Assembly (NCBI GenBank): GCA_037179515.1
Contig: JAXCGZ010021037.1
Location: forward strand, 27,572 to 91,571
Reading direction: 5' to 3'
DNA from: Halocaridina rubra
Taxonomy: Eukaryota > Arthropoda > Malacostraca > Decapoda > Atyidae
DNA: 64,000 nucleotides
Shown: positions 24,984 to 38,482 of the stretch, piece after piece
Layout of the letters: each line of letters begins with the position of its first letter
Position numbering within the stretch: the stretch's first letter is position 1
Notes under the pieces: generated by a model
Told to the model about the DNA's origin: nothing
Databases searched by the model: none
What the model saw: the letters and a program-made list of their open reading frames with translations, nothing else
Translations under genes and position numbers: made by a program

Positions 24984-25645
24984 TGTCGCATGACTGAAGT
25001 CTTGCTACAGTTATATGAAATCCTGAAACCTGAAACCTGAAGCAAGTCCTAAAGGGAAACGTGTGATGCTAGAGGTCAAAGGTGAAATTGAGCGCTCTCT
25101 CAAGTGTTTTGCTGGGATAAGGCCAATATTAAAAGGGTCACGAAGATCAGCACCCTGTGCCAAGTGCCTCAAGAGGGTGTGAGAGACCCAAACAAATCCT
25201 CTATTCCCAATACCACACAAGAGCATTTGACCTATATGTATGTACATGACCTGGGGAGATACCCAATGGCAATAGACAATTGCCACCCTCTCCTGTGCAA
25301 TAGGCTTGTTGAAATAGCTCCTCCCCAAAATAGGAGGGACTCCACTTCGAACCTGGACTTGATTTGCAGGACTGGATTTCACTTGAGTTTTATTGGCAGG
25401 ACTGGATGTCAAGCCACGCCCTGCCCTTGGGGTATTTCAAGAAGCCTCCGGGGCAGACACAGTTAGTTAGAACTTTGCCCGGGGCACGAATAATATCATA
25501 GAATTTGTTAATCATAGGGCGGGGCATTGAGGCTTGAACATGTAAACTCAAAATAAATCAAGATAAAGGAATCACCGCTTGTCCATTCTTACCTTGTACC
25601 CGTCTAATACTAACATTAACGTAGTGAGAAGAATTCATCACGACA
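24984..25645 (+). repeat. 5' LTR (662 bp)
   Basis: TGTCGCATGACTGAAGTC... to ...ATTCATCACGACA. Same length as the 3' LTR. The ORFs inside are not conserved genes. Confidence 0.9.
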
Positions 25646-25647
25646 AC

Positions 25648-25692
25648 TGGTGGCAGCGGTGGGATTCGAACCCATGCCTCTGAAGAGACTGG
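25648..25692 (+). promoter_or_regulatory. Extended primer binding site (45 nt, tRNA-Leu complement)
   Basis: Two bases after the LTR, TGGTGGCAGCGGTGGGATTC opens a 45-nt stretch ending GAAGAGACTGG. Its complement is the 3' half of tRNA-Leu(AAG) as I remember the metazoan gene: CCA end, acceptor strand, whole T arm (GTGGGTTCGAATCCCAC with one change here), variable arm (CTTCGGAGGC-like), and the end of the anticodon stem (CCAG). Usual primer sites are 8-18 nt. A second copy (26609-26653) has the same extension. Confidence 0.7.
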
Positions 25693-25704
25693 TGAATTTT
25701 TGAC

Positions 25705-26040
25705 TCAAGGCGCCTTTACAACCAGGGCACGGGGTGGGGGCTTGTCCTGCTGCATTCCTTGTGTCACCACGGGGCTCGGAGCGGCAGGCTGTTCGTCGAT
25801 GTTTGAGGCGTCGGTTTCTCTGTCGGCGTTGACCACGTTCCTTCTCGACGGAGCGGCATCGGCAGATGTTTGTAGGCGCCGCACGTGCTCCTCCAGTTTG
25901 AGAATTCTCCGGTGTTTTGCCTCGTCACTCATTTCTTGAATTGGGATATATTGGATTTCTGTGTTTGCCATTCTTATTTTCTTTTCTTCGCACTGGTTTC
26001 TTCTGATATGAGAGTCTCTTCGTATGTTTTCCAGGCGTCT
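25705..26040 (-). pseudogene. Inverted gag-like 5' coding start of the LTR element
   Basis: On the minus strand, about 80 bases after an inverted LTR end and short primer site, ATG at 25971 opens 88 codons starting MANTEIQYIPIQEMSDEAKH. A heptad-like KLEEHVRRLQTS follows, then a Pro/Ala-rich stretch. Position right after the leader and the coiled-coil look suggest a gag N-terminus. It is truncated where the inverted block ends near 25700. No zinc knuckle or enzyme domain remains. Confidence 0.5.
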
Positions 26041-26051
26041 GATCCGTACTG

Positions 26052-26062
26052 CGCTGCCACCA
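26052..26062 (-). promoter_or_regulatory. Inverted short primer binding site
   Basis: Minus strand TGGTGGCAGCG, 11 nt, then diverges from tRNA (CAGTACGG). It lies two bases from the inverted LTR end at 26065. It has the normal short form, unlike the two 45-nt sites in direct orientation. Confidence 0.65.
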
Positions 26063-26064
26063 GT

Positions 26065-26270
26065 TGTCGTGATGAATTCTTCTCACTACGTTAATATTAG
26101 TATTAGACGGGTACAAGGTAAGAATGGACAAGCGGTGATTCCTTTATCTTGATTTATTTTGAGTTTACATGTTCGAGCCTCAATGCCCCGCCCTATGATT
26201 AACAAATTCTATGATATTATTCGTGCCCCGGGCAAAGTTATAACTAACTGTGTCTGCCCCGGAGGCTTGT
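26065..26270 (-). repeat. Inverted LTR 3'-end fragment
   Basis: About 206 bp reverse-complementary to the last third of the LTR, from TGTCGTGATGAATTC to GTGTCTGCCCCGGAGGCTT. It joins a direct LTR fragment at shared GGCTT, making a foldback. Confidence 0.85.
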
Positions 26271-26606
26271 TGAAATAGCTCCTCCCCAAAATTGGAGGGA
26301 CTCCACTTCGAACCTGGAGTTGATTTGCAGGACTGGATTTCACTTGAGGTTTATTGGCAGGACTGGATGTCAAGCCACGCCCTGCCCTTGGGGTATTTAA
26401 AGAAGCCTCAGGGGCAGACACAGTTAGTTAGAACTTTGCCCGGGGCACGAATAATATCATAGAATTTGTTAATTATAGGGCGGGGCATTGAGGCTCGAAC
26501 ATGTAAACTCAAAATAAATCAAGATAAAGGAATCACCGCTTTTCCATTCTTACCTTGTACCCGTCTAATACTAATATTAATGTAGTGAGAAGAATTCATC
26601 ACGACA
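26264..26606 (+). repeat. Direct partial LTR (third copy)
   Basis: Matches LTR sequence from GGCTTGTTGAAATAGCTCCT to the terminal CACGACA at 26606. It is followed by a second extended primer site. Confidence 0.85.
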
Positions 26607-26608
26607 AC

Positions 26609-26653
26609 TGGTGACAGCGGTGGGATTCGAACCCACGCCTCCGAAGAGACTGG
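26609..26653 (+). promoter_or_regulatory. Second extended primer binding site
   Basis: TGGTGACAGCGGTGGGATTC onward, through ACCCACGCCTCCGAAGAGAC, to GG at 26653. It keeps the unaltered T-arm and variable-arm complement and has one difference from the first copy in the acceptor part. Confidence 0.7.
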
Positions 26654-26734
26654 TGAATTTTATACCTCGATGGCGCAAATGTAAAAGACCTCGACTGTCC
26701 GTCCATAATTCCTGCGGCCGACTTCCTGAAATAC

Positions 26735-27022
26735 TTGGGTCTGCGGATGAGAAGTGATGAGTGGTCAAACAGAGAATATTATGAAACTTTTAAGGAACTA
26801 TTCCTAAGATATTTCTTAGTAAGCCGAAGTGTGACCAGGGCATTGAGTGAAAATGCCCATTACAAGAAATATAAGTTGCCGGATCCGACCAAGAAGATGG
26901 CGATTCGTCGATTTTACTCGAGAGATGGAGAATTGGGCGGGAACCTCCTGCGCCCAGAAGGAGAACCCCCTCCTTCCTTGCCTTCCGCCATGAAGTTCTT
27001 CAGGACCACCTCCTTAAAATAG
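26735..27022 (+). CDS. Short ORF in the LTR element interior, unknown
   Basis: 95 codons, starting MGLRMRSDEWSNREYYETFK, with a basic patch and a proline-rich end (PEGEPPPSLPSAMKFFRTTS). It lies between the second primer site and the element's 3' untranslated part, the place of gag or a gag remnant, but has no zinc knuckle or enzyme motif. Aromatic and charged residues predominate, with no membrane segment. The true reading may begin upstream (CRPLPEILGSAD precedes in frame). Confidence 0.3.
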   Translation: MGLRMRSDEWSNREYYETFKELFLRYFLVSRSVTRALSENAHYKKYKLPDPTKKMAIRRFYSRDGELGGNLLRPEGEPPPSLPSAMKFFRTTSLK

Positions 27023-27769
27023 CTAAGTACTTGTGATATGTATCCAGTGAGTAATGGGACAATTAGTAAAAGAAATTGAGGTCGGTGGACGCCGCCATTT
27101 TATCTTGTAGTTATGCTTTAACTCAGCCAACCCGCCTATAAGGGGTGTGGCACCTAATAAGTTGATAAAAGTAGAATTTCTGTACCCATTACTAACATGG
27201 ATAATTTGTACTAATAGATATAAGAAGTAATAAACTCCATTTTTGTTATTATATGAGTAATATAAAGAAATTGCGTTGGAAGTGTGTTCCATTTATTTGT
27301 ATTAATGCCTAAATTGAATTTTAGGGACGCGAATGTATTGATTTTAATTGAAAAATTTAATGTACGTGCAATCACTATGACAGTATACTAATTTCTTAAA
27401 GCGTAAGAAGTCGAGTGTAGAGAATGCACCTGTTTTCAAGGTTCTTTTTTTTTTTTTTTTTTCCTCCGCGGGAGTAATGTTTTAGCGAAAGAAAGACATA
27501 AATGACAGATCGTTCTTTTAATGTTGTTTTGATGGGGAATTAATATTACGATACGTGTGTGGCATGTCTTTTTGAAGAAAGGAGAGAAGTAGATGAAATA
27601 ACGTTATGATCTAAACTGACTTTTGATCTTAATTAATGTTTATTATTAGTTACACACTGAAATCATACTGATTAAGGTTACTTTTGTTTAAATATAAGAA
27701 TATGTTTGTATTAAAGATTTCCAACAAGGAAATAGACTCTGCATGCTCTAGTTGTCTGTAGAATTACTA

Positions 27770-27989
<220 letters not shown>

Positions 27990-28122
27990 TATGTTCGTGT
28001 AATCTGTTTAGAGTTCATAGAAATAGGATTTCTTAGATAATAGCTTAAATAATTCGGCCCCGTTTTTATTGTAAACAAATGTTAGTTAGGATGATGAAAC
28101 TGAAATAAGAGATATTTCAGTG

Positions 28123-28135
28123 TAGTGGGGAGGGA
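28123..28135 (+). promoter_or_regulatory. Polypurine tract
   Basis: AGTGGGGAGGGA lies immediately before the TGTCG start of the 3' LTR, where plus-strand DNA synthesis is primed. Confidence 0.75.
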
Positions 28136-28797
28136 TGTCGCATGACTGAAGTCTTGCTACAGTTATATGAAATCCTGAAACCCGAAACCTGAAGCAATTC
28201 CTGAAGGGAAACGTGTGATGCTAGAGGTCAAAGGTGAAATTGAACGCTCTCTCAAGTGTTTTGCTGGGATAAGGCCAATATTAAAAGGGTCACGAAGATC
28301 ATCACCCGGCGCCAAGTGCCTCAAGAGGGTGTGAGAGACCCAAAAAAATCCTCTATTCCCAATACCACACAAGAGTATTTGACCTATAAGTATGTACATG
28401 ACCTGGGGAGATACCCAATGGCAATAGACAATTGCCACCCTCTCCTTTGCAATAGGCTTGTTGAAATAGCTCCTCCCCAAAATAGGAGGGACTCCACTTC
28501 GAACCTGGACTTGATTTGCAGGACTGGATTTCACTTGAGTTTTATTGGCAGGACTGGATGTCAAGCCATGCCCTGCCCTTGGGGTATTTCAAGAAGCCTC
28601 CGGGGCAGACACAGTTAGTAAGAACTTTGCCCGGGGCACGAATAATATCATAGAATTTGTTAATCATAGGGCGGGGCATTGAGGCTCGAACATGTAAACT
28701 CAAAATAAATCAAGATAAAGGAATCACCGCTTGTCCATTCTTACCTTGTACCCGTCTAATACTAATATTAACGTAGTGAGAAGAATTCTTCACGACA
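28136..28797 (+). repeat. 3' LTR (662 bp)
   Basis: Same length and ends as the 5' LTR, about 16 substitutions by eye, followed by the TGGT duplication at 28798-28801. Confidence 0.9.
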
Positions 28798-29098
28798 TGG
28801 TGACGGTTTTTAAATTCCTTCATGGTTATGAGAGAGTGGATAAAGATCGATATTTTGATATGGCTGGCACTAGAACTAGAGGTATTAGTTTGAAGTTCGT
28901 AAGAAAACTTCTTTGCAGGATGTTAGGAAGTGCTTTTTTAGTGTAAGAATAGTTGATAATTGGAATTCGCTAAGCGAGGAGGTAGTTTATGGTAACTCAA
29001 TCCTTAGCTTTAAGGACAAGTAAGATAAGTATCACTAAGTACAAAATTGAACCGACCAGGAGACGGGAAGTTACAAGCTTGGGGCTCTTTCCCGTAAG

Positions 29099-29103
<5 letters not shown>
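28798..29103 (+). pseudogene. CR1-like LINE copy 2, 3' part after the LTR element
   Basis: Continues the LINE exactly where 24983 stopped: TGGTGACGGTTTTTAAATTC, then KFLHGYERVDKDRYFDMAGT and the 3' end with GCTTGGGGCTCTTTCCCGTA. It runs directly into the next LINE copy at AAAGAATTGAACAAGG. Confidence 0.8.
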
Positions 29104-31100
<1,997 letters not shown>

Positions 31101-31129
31101 ATTTTATACTGTATGTTAACAGTTCAGTG

Positions 31130-31136
<7 letters not shown>

Positions 31137-31211
<75 letters not shown>
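31137..31211. repeat. (TA)n microsatellite
   Basis: TA array after a 36-bp AT-rich spacer following the palindrome. Confidence 0.96.
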
Positions 31212-31214
<3 letters not shown>

Positions 31215-31317
31215 ATCTAATATCCACATTTAGTTTATATTCACCAGAAAGATTCAGTATCATTTTAAACTTTTCCAAAGTTCTTACAAAATCTTTTTCA
31301 TTTTTGTTGAGACTATG

Positions 31318-31434
<117 letters not shown>

Positions 31435-31453
31435 TTCGGCATCGCAACCATGC

Positions 31454-31461
31454 ACAAGAGG
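31454..31461 (+). repeat. hAT 8-bp target duplication (left)
   Basis: ACAAGAGG, matching ACTAGAGG at 36323-36330 in 7 of 8 positions, directly outside the CAGTGCC termini. Confidence 0.7.
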
Positions 31462-31477
31462 CAGTGCCTTACTAATC

Positions 31478-31740
31478 CTTGGCAGGGATCCTTATTCTTC
31501 GAACTTCTTTGAGACCAACAATTTTGATCAACCCTATCTTCTCAAAGACCTCAAAAGCATCACTAAAACTGTCATCATAATTAAGAGCTTCACGGCCTTG
31601 CTCAGATCCATATTTGTGCTCTGTAACTTTATGTTTGTCTGGTTAAACCTTGCATTGACGACAGACCAGGACACCAGTAAATTGAAATTTTCCAAGGTAT
31701 GCGACTTGGATAAAATACCTCTTCCCTCCTTTTTATTTAT
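31478..31740 (-). pseudogene. hAT transposase, C-terminal piece
   Basis: The minus strand encodes LENFNLLVSWSVVNARFNQT and KLQSTNMDLSKAVKLLIM, the conserved region just C-terminal to the DDE core in ZMYM1-like/DUF4371 hAT transposases. It continues the piece at 34440-34790 across the LINE insertion. Truncated and frameshifted. Confidence 0.65.
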
Positions 31741-34425
31741 TTTTTTTAAGAGTGCAACACTGGGACAGGCAGAAACTGCCCTCATCAATAAAGGCCCAGG
31801 CACGAGAAAATAGCAAGATGAAGGAAAAGAAAAAGGTTAAGGATAAGGCAGAGATGAGGTAATGTCACACTAAGGAAAACGACAGCCAGAAAAAAACTCA
31901 AAGTACAGAGGACCCAGAGATTTGGAGGTCTAGGCCCTGCAATGACGATAGATCTGCTTTTTCAAGGATGAAAGGTCATAAGAATTAGGAAAGACAGAAG
32001 GAGGAAGAGCGTTCCAGAGTCTGGAGGTTGATGGGAAGAAGCAGCAGCACCGACCAATCCGTGAGCTACAAATCTCCACACAGTACCTGTGAGATGAGGC
32101 CGCTTGGCGAGTGTTACGCTGCCTCGGCAGTGGGAGAGGAATGCAACTCGCCAACTCATCAGAGCAGCAATGGAAGTAGTAGCGATAGAAAAGAGAAAAG
32201 GAAGATGCCTCACGGCAAAGAGAGAGAGAATCCAGATTAGAAGTAAGAGAAGGATCATTAATGAGTCTGACTGCCTGAGATTCAACCCTATTAAGGAGAT
32301 AAGTATAAGAAGAGGCATCCCAGATGTGTGAGCATTATTCTAAGCAGGGACAGATAAGAACTTTATACATTTTAAGTAACTGTATAACTGTAAAGAGGAA
32401 AAGTAATGACGAAAACGAAACAAAACCCCCAATTCTTTGGATGAAGATTTAGACATTTAGATTATGTGAATCCTCCAAGATAAGTTAGAGGTTACATGGA
32501 TTCCTAATATGTTGATAGAATTAAGAGGGGAAATTTCGTTAGTTTCGAAGACAATAGGGTTATCAGGAGGAGAAGAAGATAAAGAGATAGCCAGAAACTG
32601 TGTCTTGGAGGCATTGAATTTAGCTAAATTTTGAGTGCCCCACTCAGATACTCTCAGGATATCGGAGTTGAGAGTAGAAGAAAAAGTGGTGCGAGACTGA
32701 TTACGAGTAGCAGATGAAGGTTTTGAAGAAAAGACTGAGGAAAAGTGAAGGATAGAATCATTAGCAAAGGCATGGAGAAGAGAGGAAGATGGGGATTGTA
32801 GAAGATCATTGATGAAGAGAAGGAAGAGAGTAGGTGAAAGAACAGAGCCCTGTGGAACACCACTGGTAATAGAGAAAGGGCTAGATGTTGCACCATCAAC
32901 AACTACAGATATAAAACAGTTAGTAAGAAAACTGGCGATCAGAGAACAGAAAGAAGGGGTAAAGCCATAGGCAGGGAGTTTGGTCAACATAGCCTTGTGC
33001 CAGACTCTGTCAAAAGCCTTAGAGATATCAAGGGCGACGACAAAGGATTCCCCATAGTTCCTCAGAGAAGATGACTATACATGAGTAAGATAGACAGGAG
33101 ATCACCAGTGGATCTTGCCTTGCGGAAGCCATACTGATGATTGGAGATAACTGAGATAGATTCAAGGTGTTTCATGAAATGACCATTGAGCAAAGTTTCA
33201 AAAACTTTGGCAATAGAGGAGGTTAGGGAAATAGGTTAGTAGTTTGCAGGAATAGAGCGGTCACCCTTCTTAGGAACAGGTTGAAGTACAGCATGCTTCC
33301 AAGATGAAGGATAGACACTGGTTGACGGAATGAGGCGAAAAAGACAGCAAAGCACTGGGGCCAGTTTATCTGCAAACTCCTTAAGGAACCTTGCAGGGAT
33401 ACCATCGGGACCAGATGCCTTGTTCGTCTTTAGTGAGCGAAGAACCTTATGAACTTTGGGTGAAGAAAGGATAAGGCAGGGCATAGGGTTAAGAATGGGT
33501 AAAGATTAAGGAACAGGTGTGCTGGAATCGTTTATAGAAGAGTTGGCTGAAAAAATGAGAGACAAAGAGAGTGGCTTTGTCAGTGGGAGAGCAAGCTACA
33601 GAACCATCAGAATGAATGAGAGGGGGAGAGCTTGAGTTACAGATGTTTTTGGAGAGGGTTTTGGCTAAAGACCAGAAGCATTTGTCAGTGGGAGAGGAGT
33701 TAAGGTCGTCAACTTTCCTTCTTATAAAGGAATCCTTAGACCTTCGAATCTGAGCAGCACAGCAGTTCCTAGCTACAATAAAAGCAGAGCGAGTTAAATC
33801 GGAAGGAGAGGCTTGGTAAGATAGGTGTGCAGGCACAGTGAAACCAAGGTTTAGGGGGAGAGAAAGTTTTTGTAGAAGAGGGGATGTACGCCTCCATTCC
33901 CGCGGTCATGATCATAGAGTGGTCAGATTTACCAAGAGGGGAAAGCACAGAATAAGAGTAGTTTGAAGGGTTAGAAGTATGACATAGGTCAAGAGTGTTT
34001 GCTGCATGTTCGCGACGATCAGGAACACGAGTAGGATGTTTGATAATTTGCTCCAGATCATGAGTAATAGAGAAAGCAAGGGCCTCACTTCTTTCCATAT
34101 CAGTGTGAGAAGAATGAACCCACTCACTGTGGTGTACATTGAAGTCTCCAATGTTGAGAACTTTGGCATGTGGGTGAGAAGATAGCAAGGACTCATGATA
34201 CGATGACAGATATTCAAAGAAAGACACAAACTCGGTGGAGTTTGGAAAATGGTAGCAGAAGCAAAGGAAGCTAGTGGTAGTGGAGAGATAGAATTTTAGC
34301 CAGAGAACATCAAAGTCGGGAGATTCAAGGTCCATGAGCCTTGCAGTAGGAGTGTTAATGTTGCAGTAGGCACAGACCCCGGGTGTTCAGTAAATTGCTC
34401 TAAAACATTCCTTATTTTTTCTTAT
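31741..34425 (-). mobile_element. Minus-strand LINE, near full ORF2 (J1)
   Basis: A non-LTR retrotransposon of the CR1/Jockey supergroup inserted in the hAT transposase. Its 3' end, at low coordinates, carries the T-rich start and the CACTGGGACAGGCAG / AAAGGCCCAGGCACGAG motif. Related copies: 42655-44950 (decayed), 15440-15945 (3' fragment), and the 11529-11865 insertion, which shares the tail. Confidence 0.8.
31930..34335 (-). pseudogene. LINE ORF2: endonuclease and reverse transcriptase (broken)
   Basis: In minus order: APE-type endonuclease (34335-33900) with NIGDFNVHHSEW and GKSDHSMI; linker (33836-33489) with CFWSLAKTLSKN; RT (33484-32457) with KTNKASGPDGIPARFLKEF, VLQPVPKKGDRS, motif B TSGVPQGSVLSPTLFLLFIN, and motif C HAFANDSIL. 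The FADD aspartate pair is altered to FAND. C-terminal SRLWNALPPSVFPNSYDLSS (32154-31930). Frameshifts and stops separate these, and the endonuclease N-terminus is missing. Confidence 0.82.
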
Positions 34426-34439
34426 CCACAGTTGCGTGC

Positions 34440-36110
34440 CTTTGAAGCATCAGAGTGGGCAGCTTATCTAGTGTCCCCCAGGCACTTGACAACAGGCAGG
34501 CTACGAAGGGCATTAACTAAAAGTTCCCACCGACGAGTTGATGTGCTGAAAATGCAGTAAACGGTCTCTACCATTTCAAAAAACTTTGAAACAGCAGAAA
34601 TGTTATCTACAGCAGAATGGCCTACCAGGTTGAGGGAGTGTGCAGAGCAAGGATTGCAGTCGGCAAGAGGGTTCTTTTCCCGAATTCTTGCTTGCAATCT
34701 CGAGTATTTGCCACTCATGTTTGACGCACTATCATATGATTGGCCTCTACAGTCAATATACTTAATCTGTAATGCTATGGCAAAGAACACTCACTAAATG
34801 GCTCTTTAGTGTTATGTATAAATGTTCCATAAACTTTTACTTTTATTTCATATTGCATACCATGGACATTTTGCAAGTATTGCTTCAGAGAGGATGACAT
34901 TATTATTTAATGTGCATCAGAGTAATATACTCTTGTAGATGTGGTTGAAATATATATTCTTTATTTCCAAATAGTAATTCTGTTTTCTAATATCTGTAAT
35001 GTGAATTGCAGATATGAATTTAAGTGACTGTAAACATTACATCTATAGTTTAGAAGGTCTTTTTTTTTTGTAGAGGAGTAGAATTTTTATTCTGATTTTG
35101 AGTGGACTTTTGAAAGGCAATAATATATTCATTATTAAAATTCCCAAGTTTTACTGATGTATACCAAGCTCTATTAACAACAGCCCCTCTACAAATATGA
35201 TGTTTTTCTAAAGAAGTGCAAATGCTGTGTTCAAGCTCTGCAGCACCATGACCTTTCATCTCAATAAACTACACAAGCATTTCAACAAGCTGACTGTCAA
35301 AGACATCGGAAAACACAACACAACTTGTCAGATTGACTTGCACCAGGGCTGGAGTCGACAAAAAGTGAACAATATTTATCTATCTTGATTTCCTCAATAA
35401 TCGTGCTCAATAATTCTTGCCCTGTAATACAGGTAAGAAACTGATCCCTTCCCCTTATTGCCATACTTTTCTAAGTAAGCGATTAATAATGGATCAAACT
35501 GGGAAAATAATTCCAGTGTGCCCAAGAAGTTGCCACTTAGCCTTCAGCTAAGAAGTTGTTTGTAGAAACTACTCTTTCCAGCACAGCTTTAGCATAAGCA
35601 CACTCAGCTTGGCACTACCCTATCAACAGTGAATTCACATAGCCAGATGTCTTTACTTTTCAACACAAAGCCATGATAGCATCCCTGTTGCCTTTACTGC
35701 TCACATGAGCCACCATTCTCTATGCAGCATTTTTCCAGTCGCAGAAACCACTTTAGGAAAAAGCACTATTTTCTTGTGAATACTGCTTGCATTGGAAGCA
35801 AAATGCTTTGCCTGTACTTGGGAGTAACAAAGCCAGTTTCTTTTTTTCTCTCCATTTGGTAGAGAACAGTAAAACGTGAACTCGCAAAAATATCTTATTT
35901 GCTTTCCATCTATTTGAATGGAGTTAGCAATGTCTGCAGCTTCAAAGAGGCAGTCACTGCTTCCCTTCCTGCACCAGTAATCATGCAGCTCTTCCATTAA
36001 GTCTTGCCACAAACCAATATCAAACTCATAGGTAAGGTCTGAACAGGTGATTACCACCCATTCCGGCCATCCCTGGGTCCACTTCAACATTTTCCTTAAA
36101 TCGATCAAAT
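34440..36110 (-). pseudogene. hAT transposase, N-terminal and central pieces
   Basis: 36108-35701 holds a TTF-type zinc-finger region (FYCSLPNGEKKRNWLCYSQ). 34790-34464 holds the core of ZMYM1-like hAT enzymes: IDCRGQSYDSASNMSGKYS, with the catalytic region around SYDSASNMSG, and PCSAHSLNLVGHSAVDNISA. Between about 34840 and 35700 homology is decayed, with no open frame over 70 codons. The enzyme would excise and insert hAT elements with 8-bp duplications. Confidence 0.75.
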
Positions 36111-36330
36111 TTTTTTTTTTTTTATGTAATTTAATGCAGACTTAGCTTCTCTCATACCAAAGAGGTTAATTTTAGTGACATGCAGGGTGTGTTTGCCGTA
36201 TTCATAGTGTTAGCATTACTAAAAGAAAAGAAAAGGTTGTATGGGCCCCTGCTTTGGTGGGACCCTGCTTTGGTGGACCCCTAGGCTTCAGGCAAGTCAG
36301 CCTCATGAATTTGGTGGCACTGACTAGAGG

Positions 36331-37790
36331 ACCCTTTTTTTTCTGCCGTGAAATTTGAAAATCTTGAACTAAAGATTTTGGCTTGGAGTCCCATAACCTC
36401 AGTTGTTGTAAGCACTATAGGTTGGAATTTATTTTTATTCAGTGTTAATGATTCGCTCTTAGCACTGCCTTATCTTGTCCTTTTCAATCTTTACATGGAC
36501 AGTTTCAAGTGACTGATGGCAATGGCTTGGGGCCAGCAGGCCAAAACAGTCTGATAATTAAGAAGGCTTTTACCTCTTTCCCAGAATTCTCTTGTACTTA
36601 TTTCAGCTCATGCCTCATTAGACCTAGTAGCTGTCTTATTAGACATTACTTTTCAAGTAAGTGGTTGAGGGACAGGCTCAACTGCTAAATCCTCCAGTAC
36701 CAGAACGGCCATATTCCGGACTACCATGTGTCTTTTACACACAAAGCTATAGCATGATCTTTTCAATAGAATTTCTGCATGGGCATGTCGAGTAGGCCTG
36801 TTTACTAAGACTGAATCCCTTTGCCATGATCAGTAAAGCTGAGAGCCAGTTAGAGGCTCCAGAATCCTGAACTATTTTAATGTTCGTATTTATTTTAGAA
36901 GAAATCTGGGCATTGTGCAAGACTTTTATAAATATATATATTTTTTTTATTCTTGGATATCATAAATTATCATTATCTGCTCGTGTGTCTTGTGCTGGTA
37001 TATGATCTTTCAAAGATAAAGTTGGTTGTGTAGAATTTTAGTACTCATAGAGGGCACTCTTTGCAGGGTTGATTAGACTCTGATTTCCTAATCATGATGG
37101 TAAAGTAAGCATTCCCTCTCAGCGTCTGAATGTATCTGTCCTTTTCTTGAAACTGGAATTAATCTATATCTAATGCTGTTCCCAAGTTCTTGCAGTTGAT
37201 TTTTATTATCGGAGTGTTCTTGATATGTAGGTTCACGTATGTTTCAGATCATATGTGAAGGTAGTGCATACTAGATTTTCTATCAGTTTGAAAACTTCCG
37301 TAGTCCATTTTTCTACTCTCACATAAATAAACTCGGCCTTGAATTATTGTGTTCCAATGGCAGCTTTCAAATTAATTTATTTCAATAATTCTAGTGTTTG
37401 TTGTAATTTCTCAGCTTTTTCTATTAGGCATGGATTTCTTGTATTAGAGTAGTATCCAAGCACCGGCCCTGGTCTTTGAGCCTGAGCCGTTACTCCTTTA
37501 AGTTATCAAAACACTAAGCCTCAAATATCTCACTTGAAGAGGCTGTATTGAGAGTGCATCTCCCATAGAGGTAACATATCTCATTTTTTCCAGATATTAT
37601 TATTTGGCAAAAGTTTCTTGAAGACTTGGTGTGTAAGCTTTAGTAAGCAGCATCAGATTCCTTGAACAAGCACCAAGGTATAGTAATACATAAATACTGT
37701 TTGTTGAACAGAATATTCGGGCCATAATGGAATCAGCATTCCAAACTATCGTCTGTTCCATAAAAGTTTGTTCATTAAATCTCTTTTCAA
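36331..37790. other. AT-rich DNA without recognised feature
   Basis: About 1.5 kb with no supported ORF, repeat or element end. Confidence 0.5.
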
Positions 37791-37794
37791 AGGA

Positions 37795-38380
37795 GTTTTT
37801 TTTTTTAAGGAAACTTGCGTAAATTTTGCAGCCTTCATTGATGCTATACCTATATATATCTATGAGGATTATTACCTCAGTGGAAGATGCTTTTCCCTAT
37901 ACTCTTCAGCGGGGATATTCGAAGCATAGTGTCTCTATAAGACCTGTGTAAATTTTGCAGCTTTCTCTGATGCCATATCTTCATATAAGATGTCAAGATC
38001 TTCCCCTCTTTCAATTCATATCACCCAATTTCTCGGAAAGGCACTGAGGAACAATGAATTTTAACCACGGGTTGTTGAAGACTTACTCTTGGAGAAAGAT
38101 ATTTTACCCCTGTGGAAGAGGAGATTCCCAATTATCGTTTTTTCCCAAGAGAGCTCCAATCCTGGTGCTTATTCATCAGCCTAACGATGGAGCCTTGGAG
38201 CCTTCGAAAGCTCACACACCAAGTCTTCGAGAAACTTGTGTCAAAGAATCATTACTGAAAAAGAGGATTGTTACCTCAGTTGGAGATGTTTCTCTCTATA
38301 CTCTTCATAGGGAATATTCGAAACATGGTGTTTTTCCCAAGACATTTATATATATTGCAGAGATCTTTGATGCCATTTAT
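37795..38380 (+). repeat. Degenerate direct repeats (~400-bp and ~137-bp spacing)
   Basis: GAGGATTRTTACCTCAG occurs near 37864 and 38263, CTATACTCTTCA near 37896 and 38297, and ATATTCGAARCAT near 37914 and 38314. GTAAATTTTGCAG recurs near 37814 and 37948. These are diverged copies of one non-coding unit. Confidence 0.55.
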
Positions 38381-38383
38381 ATA

Positions 38384-38476
<93 letters not shown>
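38384..38476. repeat. (TA)n microsatellite
   Basis: About 45 TA units. Confidence 0.97.

Positions 38477-38482
<6 letters not shown>

Larger units (their letters stand above)
31462..36322 (-). mobile_element. hAT transposon (ZMYM1-like), split by a LINE
   Basis: Ends, read inward, are CAGTGCCTTACTAATCC (31462) and CAGTGCCACCAAATTCATGA (36322). An 8-bp target duplication lies outside. Inside is a minus-strand transposase in pieces (35701-36108, 34440-34790, 31478-31740) with a LINE inserted at about 31741-34425. Without the LINE it would be about 2.2 kb. Confidence 0.8.

Noticed and set aside
25104..25466. 120-codon frame, and its near copy at 28256-28618
   Set aside because: Both lie entirely within the LTRs and recur only because the LTR is duplicated.
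25648..25692. A tRNA gene or tRNA pseudogene on the minus strand
   Set aside because: Only the 3' half of a tRNA-Leu is present, starting two bases after an LTR end. It is a primer binding site.
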